The position numbers were made by a program, and so were the translations under genes. This document shows, piece after piece, positions 5,336-10,809 of a stretch of DNA of 10,809 nt (position 1 is the stretch's first letter; every line of letters begins with the position of its first letter). The notes beneath the pieces are model-generated. The model was not told the origin of the DNA. It searched no databases and saw only the letters and a list, made by a program, of their open reading frames with translations. The DNA lies in NCBI GenBank assembly GCA_003567495.1, contig PWZK01000071.1, positions 1-10,809 on the forward strand, in the 5' to 3' direction. The stretch is from Candidatus Brocadiaceae bacterium. GTDB lineage: Bacteria > Planctomycetota > Brocadiia > SM23-32.

Positions 5336-7462
5336 ATGAACAGGCATGGCGACAGCGAGCCGGGCGGTGCTGCCCCGGTTCGCGGTGTTTTTGAGCATAT
5401 TGACGAACTGATGCAGTTCTACCGTCGTCTTTCCGCCCTGCTGCGCAGCGGGCCAGTGGGGATCGTGGGGGTGGATGCGGCGGGGTTGGTGCGGTACTGG
5501 AGCCGGAGTTGTCGCAGCATTCTGGGCTACGGTCCGAAGGAGGTAGAGGGTAACTGTTGTCTCGCTGACTTTTGCAGTGACCCGTCCGTGAGCGATATGG
5601 AGCGTGCGCTCTCGGATGGTCATGTCATGGAAGAGGCCGTTTTTATTCATAAAGACGGCTCCCCCCGCATCCTGCATCAGATAATCCTGCCGGTGTTTAC
5701 CGGACGCGGGCGGCACGATGGTTTTACGGTATGCTTGCTGGACGTTACCGAGAGGCGTGAGGCTGAAGAAGCGCTCAGGCGCGAGAAAAACATGTTGAAC
5801 CTCGTGCTCGATACGATGGGTGCCGGGCTGGCCCTCTTTGATCGGGAAAAACGGCTGCAGTGGGCAAACAACACACTCCTGCAATGGTATGGCGCTTCAG
5901 TCGGGGAGCTTAAAGGACGCAAGTGCAGCGAGATTTACCGCTGTGAGAGGCTGCGATGCGAGAAATGTGCGCTCGGGAAGGTTGTCGAGACCGGCGAGAC
6001 TCAGAGCTTTGAGTCCGGCAGAACGGGCAGCGACGGCAACTGGCGCTTTTTCCATCACCGCGCCACGCCTCTTGAATTGGGGCGTAAACAGTACCTTGTT
6101 TTGACGCTCGACGTGACGGAAGAACGCAGGCGTAAAGAGCACCTGAGCGTTATAAACGAACTTACGCGCGCTCTTACAAGATCGCTCGACCCGCAGAGGG
6201 TGCAGCATCTGGTGCTTACGTGCGTGACCGCCGGACATGCTCTTGGGTTTAACCGGGCATTTCTATTTTTGCTTAACGACGAGAGCGGACTTATAGAGGG
6301 GAGTATGGCCGTAGGGCCGGTCTCCGGGGAAGGGGCGAAACGGATATGGCGCGAAGTTTCTCAAAGTGTCGGCAGTCTTGAAGAACTCCTCGACAGAAGC
6401 GAGCTTGCCGAAAGCGACATGGAACTCTCAAAAAAAATAAGCTCCTTCCGCGTCGCTTTGGAAGATGGGTCGAGCGTCGTGGCGGATTCAATAAGGGAGC
6501 TGAGGACTAACCTCGTGAGGGATGCCGAGGAAGATAAAAGAGCTGACGACGATCTTGCCCGTCTTCTCGGGCTCCGGGAATTCGTGGTCTCGCCGCTGGT
6601 GGCGAGGGGCAGGGCAATCGGGGCGATACTTGCGGACAATAAATTCTCCTGCGATCCGATTCGAACGGACCAGGTGCTGCTTTTGGAAGAATTCACGGGG
6701 CATGCGTCTCTTGCGATAAATAACGCATTTGACTACCGAAAGCTCCGTGACCAGATGGAAGAACTTGAGAAGACGCAGGGGCGGCTCGTGGAGGCCGAAA
6801 GACTTGCCAGCGTGGGGCGCATGGCGGCACATATGGCACACGAGATACGCAATCCGCTCACCACCGTCGGCGGATTTGCTAAATCCATCGAGCGCAACTT
6901 TGAAAATCCCGAGCTGGTCAAACGCAGCGCCGCTATAATCTATGGGGAGGCTTTGAGGCTGGAGGGCGTGCTCAACGACGCGCTGGATTTCAGCCGGCCG
7001 GTACGGCTTGAAAAAACACGGCTCAACATGAACGAATTGCTGAAAGGTGTTTTGCAGGAGTACGCCGGGGTATTTGAGGAAAAGTCCATCAGATTTCAGC
7101 TGAATCTCGATAAAGAGCTGCCGCAAATTTATGCAGATGAGGCGCGGATCAAGCAGGTGGTTATAAATCTCGTTCAAAACGCCCTTGATGCATTGGAATA
7201 TGCACCGGAAAAGTCACTGTTTATCGGCACTTATCAGATGGATGAAAAGGTTGTGGTTTCCGTTTCGGACTCCGGTCAGGGTATGGACGATGATACACTG
7301 GAAGCGGTTTTTGCACCGTTTTTTACCACCAGGAAGGGCGGCAGCGGGCTGGGGCTGGCCATATGCCGAAAAATCGTGGTCGAACACGGCGGTTCGATCA
7401 CCGTCGACAGCACGCTGGGAAAGGGGGCTTCTTTTTATGTAATGTTGCCGAAACGTGTATAG
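5336..7462 (+). CDS. Cytoplasmic sensor histidine kinase, PAS-PAS-GAF-HisKA-HATPase
   Basis: A 708-residue sensor kinase with no membrane segment or signal peptide, so it should sense an internal signal. Order: PAS 1 (about 30-145, ending LLDVTERREAEE), PAS 2 (about 153-265, ending TLDVTEERRRKE), a GAF-like domain (about 275-465), a coiled linker, then the kinase core. Phosphoacceptor H502 lies in AHMAHEIRNPLTT, the N-box is NLVQNALDAL (N615), the G1 box DSGQGM (646-651), the F-box FAPFFTT and the G2 box GGSGLGL (668-674); all ATP-site motifs look intact. PAS 2 has a cysteine cluster (C197, C203, C208, C211) that could bind a metal or respond to redox state, an inference. There is no receiver domain; a stand-alone receiver is encoded downstream. 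GAGG eight bases before the ATG and a 16-base gap from glgA support translation from 5336 in the glgA transcript. The ligand is unknown. Confidence 0.92.
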   Translation: MNRHGDSEPGGAAPVRGVFEHIDELMQFYRRLSALLRSGPVGIVGVDAAGLVRYWSRSCRSILGYGPKEVEGNCCLADFCSDPSVSDMERALSDGHVMEEAVFIHKDGSPRILHQIILPVFTGRGRHDGFTVCLLDVTERREAEEALRREKNMLNLVLDTMGAGLALFDREKRLQWANNTLLQWYGASVGELKGRKCSEIYRCERLRCEKCALGKVVETGETQSFESGRTGSDGNWRFFHHRATPLELGRKQYLVLTLDVTEERRRKEHLSVINELTRALTRSLDPQRVQHLVLTCVTAGHALGFNRAFLFLLNDESGLIEGSMAVGPVSGEGAKRIWREVSQSVGSLEELLDRSELAESDMELSKKISSFRVALEDGSSVVADSIRELRTNLVRDAEEDKRADDDLARLLGLREFVVSPLVARGRAIGAILADNKFSCDPIRTDQVLLLEEFTGHASLAINNAFDYRKLRDQMEELEKTQGRLVEAERLASVGRMAAHMAHEIRNPLTTVGGFAKSIERNFENPELVKRSAAIIYGEALRLEGVLNDALDFSRPVRLEKTRLNMNELLKGVLQEYAGVFEEKSIRFQLNLDKELPQIYADEARIKQVVINLVQNALDALEYAPEKSLFIGTYQMDEKVVVSVSDSGQGMDDDTLEAVFAPFFTTRKGGSGLGLAICRKIVVEHGGSITVDSTLGKGASFYVMLPKRV

Positions 7463-7494
7463 TTTAAGGTTTAATTTCATAGAGAAAGGTAAAT

Positions 7495-8622
7495 ATGACG
7501 GATGTAAAAGATAGCATTGAAGCGAGAAAAAAGTTTTGGCAGGGTTCATTGGGGAAAAATCAGAGCGAACCCCTCAAGTATTGTCCGGAGTTCCCTGTAG
7601 TAGCCCGGCGGTGGAACGATTGGTGGAATTTCAGGGGCGATCGTCCCCTTATGGTAGCCGAGGTTGCCGATGAAAACAAAAAAATTCGCCGGGATAAGGC
7701 TTTCGACCTGCTTGCGCTTCCTGAAGAATGGCTGGCCGTGCGGCGCAAGCAAGTTGAACACACCCACTATTTCGCAGAGGCGCTGCCCAACTTGAGAGTT
7801 GACATTGGCCCAGTAGCGATTGGAGCTTTTCTGGGGGCGCCCCTGCATTTTGCTTGCGCGGAGAATACTTCGTGGCAGGACCCGGTTATTGAATCTTGGG
7901 AGAATCCACCGGCCCTGACTCTAAGCGAAGGCAATGCCTGGTTACAGAGAGTGTTGCGCCTTCTGAAGGTGGTGGCTGAAGATGCTGCGGGAGAATATGT
8001 TGTATGTCTCCCGGATCTTAGCGGAGCCATTGATGTTCTGATGGTCTTAAGAGGACAGGAAAAACTCTGTATAGATCTCTACGAACACGGCGAAGCGGTT
8101 TTGTCAGCTGCATCTCATTTGGTAGATGTCTGGGAGGCGGTATTCAGCCGGATGTACGATATCGTGCTGGATGCCGGCGCGGGGGTTACCCAGTGGGTTA
8201 CGTGCTGGGCGGACTCACCGTTTACTGTTCCGACATGCGATTTCAATGCTCTTATCGGGCCGAAGGATTTTGGCAGGTTTTGTTTGCCGTCCCTTAGTGA
8301 TCAGGCGCAACGCGCCGGACTTTGCGTGTTTCACCTCGACGGCCGGGGGCCCGCACGTCACGCCGAAGCTCTTGCAAAGGACCCGCATATAACGGCAGTC
8401 CAGTATACGCCCGGCGCAGCGACCCCGTCAGCTCTGGAGATGCTGCCGATGCTGCACATGCTGCAGCAGCACGAAGTGCCGTTATTTATTGAGAGCCCGG
8501 CCGGTGAGTTCAAACAGCTGGCCCGGGAGCTGGACCCATCCGGAACTGCGATCAGAGTGTCTGGGTTACAATCTCCGGAACAGGCGGAAGATCTGATCGA
8601 ATGGCGGGACAAGACCTTTTAG
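7495..8622 (+). CDS. Uroporphyrinogen decarboxylase superfamily (URO-D/MtaA-like) protein
   Basis: A 375-residue protein with the look of the URO-D superfamily. That family includes true uroporphyrinogen decarboxylase (HemE) and corrinoid- or coenzyme M-linked methyltransferases (MtaA, CmuA). The most telling part is the C-terminal segment with FHLDGRGPARHAEAL (279-293) followed by VQYTPGAATPSALEML (302-317), where H280 and D282 are candidate active-site residues; this block recurs in uncharacterised URO-D-like proteins of PVC bacteria. The N-terminus (WWNFRGDRPLM) does not look like HemE, so a haem role is unlikely. No corrinoid-binding partner is in the window. GAAAGG five bases before the ATG is a good ribosome site, and the gene lies 32 bases after the kinase gene, probably cotranscribed with glgA. 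The reaction is unknown and a link to glycogen rests only on position. Confidence 0.75.
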   Translation: MTDVKDSIEARKKFWQGSLGKNQSEPLKYCPEFPVVARRWNDWWNFRGDRPLMVAEVADENKKIRRDKAFDLLALPEEWLAVRRKQVEHTHYFAEALPNLRVDIGPVAIGAFLGAPLHFACAENTSWQDPVIESWENPPALTLSEGNAWLQRVLRLLKVVAEDAAGEYVVCLPDLSGAIDVLMVLRGQEKLCIDLYEHGEAVLSAASHLVDVWEAVFSRMYDIVLDAGAGVTQWVTCWADSPFTVPTCDFNALIGPKDFGRFCLPSLSDQAQRAGLCVFHLDGRGPARHAEALAKDPHITAVQYTPGAATPSALEMLPMLHMLQQHEVPLFIESPAGEFKQLARELDPSGTAIRVSGLQSPEQAEDLIEWRDKTF

Positions 8623-8670
8623 CGAGCGGGAACATTTTTTAAAAAGGTGGTAATCTTTCCGATTATGGTG

Positions 8671-8676
8671 TAGAAT
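8671..8676 (+). promoter_or_regulatory. Possible -10 box for the receiver gene
   Basis: TAGAAT at 8671-8676 is a near-consensus -10 hexamer in the 126-base gap before the receiver gene, leaving a leader of about 65-70 bases. No convincing -35 hexamer is found 16-18 bases upstream, so this is weak. The existence of a promoter in this gap is plausible because the spacing breaks the tight gene chain. Confidence 0.25.
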
Positions 8677-8701
8677 ACATATCAGGCCTGGTGGGTACTC
8701 C

Positions 8702-8713
8702 CTGAATATATAC
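8702..8713 (+). promoter_or_regulatory. 12-bp element CTGAATATATAC, copy 1 (before receiver gene)
   Basis: The same 12 bases occur at 9307-9318 before glgC. This copy ends 35 bases before the ATG at 8749 and lies within a GGGTA/TACCC inverted repeat (8693-8697 with 8711-8715). It could be a -10 region or a binding site shared by the two genes. Confidence 0.5.
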
Positions 8714-8748
8714 CCTCCGGGTGAACGCTATTGTGTGGGAGGGCGGAT

Positions 8749-9126
8749 ATGGCAAGTATCCTGTTCGTTGAGGATGAAGATAACGTATGTCTTCTCTACC
8801 GCAGTGAGTTTGAGGCGGACGGCTACGATGTACTGATAGCCAGTGATGGGAAAGAGGCGATCAGAATGGCGCTCGAGCACGAACCCGATGTTGTGGTTAT
8901 GGATATTAATCTCCCTGAAAAAATGGATGGCCTTGAAGCGATGTCGAAGATTCAGGGCGCAGGGAAAAATATTCCAGTTATTATAAACACAGGCTACAGC
9001 CAGTATCGTGATAATTTTGTTACCTGGGCCGCGGAAGATTATATCGTAAAGTCCGGTGACCTGACCGAGCTGAAAGAATCAATGGCAAGAGTGCTAGCGG
9101 GCGGCGCGGGGGAGGCCGAAAACTGA
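8749..9126 (+). CDS. Stand-alone response regulator receiver protein, CheY-like
   Basis: A single receiver domain of 125 residues and nothing else, so it would act by protein contact or in a phosphorelay rather than by binding DNA. The acidic pocket is E8-D9 in LFVEDED, the phosphoacceptor D52 in VVVMDINLP, the switch threonine T81 in INTGYS and the conserved lysine K101 in YIVKSGD. A TTG at 8731 would extend it by six residues, but GGGAGGG at 8737-8743, five bases before ATG 8749, and the normal receiver beginning at MASILFVED decide for 8749. The nearest kinase is the orphan-receiver type encoded at 5336-7462, so pairing is likely though the URO-D-like gene separates them. The C-terminal tail is short and low in complexity (GGAGEAEN). 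It sits directly before glgC. Confidence 0.92.
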   Translation: MASILFVEDEDNVCLLYRSEFEADGYDVLIASDGKEAIRMALEHEPDVVVMDINLPEKMDGLEAMSKIQGAGKNIPVIINTGYSQYRDNFVTWAAEDYIVKSGDLTELKESMARVLAGGAGEAEN

Positions 9127-9276
9127 CACCCGGGCGTCACCGTCCGGATCATATGCTGGTATGAGAGGTCGGCGCGTAGGTCCTTAGAAAGGACAATCGA
9201 CGTGGGATTTCCCCTGAAGGGGATATTTAACGTCTGAATTCCGTTTTTTGCTTAAACATCCCTAAATCGATCCCGA

Positions 9277-9290
9277 TCACGGTTTACCGT
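9277..9290. promoter_or_regulatory. Palindrome CACGGT-TT-ACCGTG upstream of glgC
   Basis: Two perfect six-base arms with a two-base centre, ending 58 bases before the glgC start and 16 bases before the shared 12-bp element. Its position next to a possible promoter suggests an operator; a very short RNA hairpin is the alternative. Confidence 0.45.
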
Positions 9291-9306
9291 GAGCCGACGG
9301 GGTTTA

Positions 9307-9318
9307 CTGAATATATAC
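9307..9318 (+). promoter_or_regulatory. 12-bp element CTGAATATATAC, copy 2 (before glgC)
   Basis: Identical to 8702-8713 and at nearly the same distance from its gene (30 bases before ATG 9349, against 35). The AT-rich part could serve as a -10 region, with a short leader to glgC. No consensus -35 box is evident. Confidence 0.5.
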
Positions 9319-9348
9319 GCTACTTTTAACGTTTATAGCACCTGATTT

Positions 9349-10635
9349 ATGAATGACCTGGCATCTGCTATCAGAAATACCATAGCCATGGTTCTGGCGG
9401 GCGGCGAGGGGGAGCGGCTCTACCCTCTTACCCGCGACAGGGCCAAGCCCGCCGTGCCGTTTGCAGGCAGTCTGAGGTTGATAGACTTTACGCTAAGCAA
9501 TTGTCTCAACAGCGGCATTCGCCGGGTGCATGTTCTCACACAATACAAGAGCGATTCGCTGAACCGTCACGTTCGGTTGGGCTGGAACATATTCAACCCG
9601 GAGCTCGGCGAGTATATTGAGGTTAACCCACCCCAGATGCGCCTGGCTTCTACCTGGTATTTGGGGACTGCGGATGCTATATATCAGAATATTTATACGC
9701 TCCAGAAGGAGCAGCCCGAGTACGTCCTGGTGCTGAGCGGGGACCATGTGTATGGTATGGATTATTCCCGGCTGATTGGCTACCATATAAAACACGACGC
9801 CGATTTGACCATCGCATGTATGCCGACCCCCGTGGAGAGTGCCGGCCATCTGGGCGTGCTCAGAGCCGACGGCGAGGGGGTGGTAAGTGAGTTCGCGGAA
9901 AAACCGGAAAATCCAGCCGCCACAGCACTGCCGCCGTCGTTCAGGTCCGGGGGTGCGGAGTTTGCGCTCTGCTCGATGGGCGTGTATGTGTTCAAAACGG
10001 AATCACTGGTGCGGCGTGTAATTGAGGATTCCAAACAAAGGACGTTGCATGATTTCGGAAGGGATGTAATACCGGACATGATTGCATCTGGTGACCGTGT
10101 TATGGCCTATCGGTTCTGGGACAAAAAAAAAGGCAGGCTGCTGTACTGGCGGGATATCGGCACGCTGGATGCCTACTTGCATGCGAATCTCGAAATCGCC
10201 ACGCTGCGCACGTCCGATTCATGTACCGAGCCGCTTGGCCTTTACAGCAGTAACTGGCCGTTCAGGTCATATGTGTCCAGGTCAACGCCTCTGAATATCG
10301 TGTGTAATGAGTATAATGATGCCGGCGAGCCCGCCGTCCGGATATGCAACAGTCTTATAGGCAGCGGAGTGGAGGTAAGGGATTCACTGGTTACAGATTC
10401 GGTAATCGGCCCCGGTGTTCATATAGGGCCTGGGTCGTGCATAAAAGAATCCGTCATCCTATCGGGCGTGAAAATAGGCAGGAACGTCAGTATAAACAGG
10501 GCCATAGTGGATAAATATAATTCCATACCGTCGGGAACACGTCTGGGCTTTGACAGGCGATGCGATGCACAGCACTTCACTATAAGTGAGGGCGGCGTGG
10601 TGGCGGTTTCAAAACGTATGCCGCTTTTTCAGTGA
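9349..10635 (+). CDS. glgC: Glucose-1-phosphate adenylyltransferase (ADP-glucose pyrophosphorylase)
   Basis: Makes ADP-glucose and pyrophosphate from glucose-1-phosphate and ATP, the committed and usually allosterically controlled step of glycogen synthesis, in the cytoplasm. At 428 residues it is complete. The N-terminal nucleotidyltransferase domain carries LAGGEGERL (16-24), RAKPAVPF (31-38), WYLGTADAI (103-111), SGDHVYGMDY (130-139), FAEKP (182-186) and YWRDIGT (266-272). From about residue 315 the C-terminal left-handed beta-helix shows the hexapeptide rhythm NSLIGSGVEVRDS...VIGPGVHIGPG. The start is fixed by the conserved LAGG strand; no ribosome binding site is visible, which is not rare in planctomycete-like genomes. 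Its product is the substrate of glgA in this window. The following gene starts 16 bases after the stop. Confidence 0.96.
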   Translation: MNDLASAIRNTIAMVLAGGEGERLYPLTRDRAKPAVPFAGSLRLIDFTLSNCLNSGIRRVHVLTQYKSDSLNRHVRLGWNIFNPELGEYIEVNPPQMRLASTWYLGTADAIYQNIYTLQKEQPEYVLVLSGDHVYGMDYSRLIGYHIKHDADLTIACMPTPVESAGHLGVLRADGEGVVSEFAEKPENPAATALPPSFRSGGAEFALCSMGVYVFKTESLVRRVIEDSKQRTLHDFGRDVIPDMIASGDRVMAYRFWDKKKGRLLYWRDIGTLDAYLHANLEIATLRTSDSCTEPLGLYSSNWPFRSYVSRSTPLNIVCNEYNDAGEPAVRICNSLIGSGVEVRDSLVTDSVIGPGVHIGPGSCIKESVILSGVKIGRNVSINRAIVDKYNSIPSGTRLGFDRRCDAQHFTISEGGVVAVSKRMPLFQ

Positions 10636-10651
10636 AAAACGGAGAAAAGCA

Positions 10652-10809
10652 ATGGACGAACCCGAACGAAAAGATAAGGACGAAGTCTATGAAAAAAAGA
10701 TGAGCGCTCATCTCTACGCCGCGGAAGACATGGATGATGCGTCTTCGAACGGTGAAAACAACCGGCTGCCTGAGAGCTACGGCGTGGATTATGTCGCCAT
10801 AATACCAAA
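10652..10809 (+). CDS. Probable DUF4912 protein, N-terminus only, cut by window end
   Basis: An open frame from ATG 10652 to the window edge gives 52 residues. GGAG at 10641-10644, seven bases before the ATG, is a good ribosome site, and the 16-base gap from glgC points to one transcript. The first 40 residues are acidic and charged (MDEPERKDKDEVYEKK), with no signal peptide or membrane segment. The end, LPESYGVDYVAIIP, resembles the beginning of DUF4912 domains (LPxxYG... then a DPxWxxxYWE motif that would lie beyond the window). As recalled, that family often neighbours glycogen or alpha-glucan genes. The CDS is well supported; the family is a recognition from a short stretch only. Confidence 0.6.
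   Translation, partial: MDEPERKDKDEVYEKKMSAHLYAAEDMDDASSNGENNRLPESYGVDYVAIIP

Larger units (their letters stand above)
9127..9348 (+). other. 222-bp glgC leader with several small hairpins
   Basis: No gene is seen here. Inverted repeats in order: TCATA/TATGA (9149-9164), GTCCTT/AAGGAC around AGA (9180-9194), a nested stem GACGT-TCCCC-TGAA-GGGGA-ACGTC (9199-9234) with a T6 run ten bases later (9244-9249), and CACGGT/ACCGTG (9277-9290). The third could be a weak terminator for the receiver gene, although the T-run is too far for a classic one. No known riboswitch was recognised. Just before glgC there is no Shine-Dalgarno site. Confidence 0.5.

Noticed and set aside
6488..7177. 229-codon minus-strand frame opposite the histidine kinase
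   Set aside because: Antisense to intact GAF and HisKA coding sequence, no independent support.
8614..8648. Intrinsic terminator after the URO-D-like gene (ACCTTTT / AAAAGGT)
   Set aside because: Seven-base, AT-rich stem with a 21-base loop and no T-run after it; too weak to call.

Overview
The window is a bacterial chromosome segment of about 55-60% GC by eye. It looks like a member of the PVC superphylum, most likely a planctomycete of the Phycisphaerae type. The hints are a URO-D/MtaA-like protein of a kind common there, few strong Shine-Dalgarno sites, and an intergenic palindromic repeat whose translation reads like 'GAGFQPARKKAGKMPAPQ'. This placement is an inference from style and needs a marker gene or whole-contig search.

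Left part (1-3331), cell envelope and housekeeping. The 3' end of an MsbA-type ABC exporter runs on the plus strand. It converges on a minus-strand run, tatD -> LPS/Kdo-type small kinase -> short-type UDP-glucuronate decarboxylase (UXS). The exporter, sugar-nucleotide enzyme and kinase fit lipopolysaccharide or polysaccharide assembly. Two short arrays of a 9-bp-period ATGGACnnn repeat flank the kinase-UXS pair in opposite orientation. The UXS start is doubtful: a good ATG with GAGG lies 12 bases after the kinase stop, but it is out of frame by one base.

Middle (3332-3843), a 512-bp divergent intergenic region. It holds an 8+8-bp palindrome, three copies of a 58-bp palindromic repeat (one with a 27-bp internal duplication), and a perfect 15-bp AT-rich tandem duplication just upstream of glgA.

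Right part (3844-10809), a plus-strand glycogen locus: glgA, a cytoplasmic PAS-PAS-GAF histidine kinase, a URO-D superfamily protein of unknown role, a stand-alone receiver (CheY-like) protein, glgC, and the start of a probable DUF4912 protein cut by the window end. GlgC makes ADP-glucose and GlgA polymerises it. A histidine kinase and receiver placed between the two enzymes suggest that glycogen synthesis, or something linked to it, is under signal control. An identical 12-bp element lies 30-35 bases before the start codons of both the receiver gene and glgC. The glgC leader is 222 bp long, has several small hairpins and lacks a Shine-Dalgarno site.
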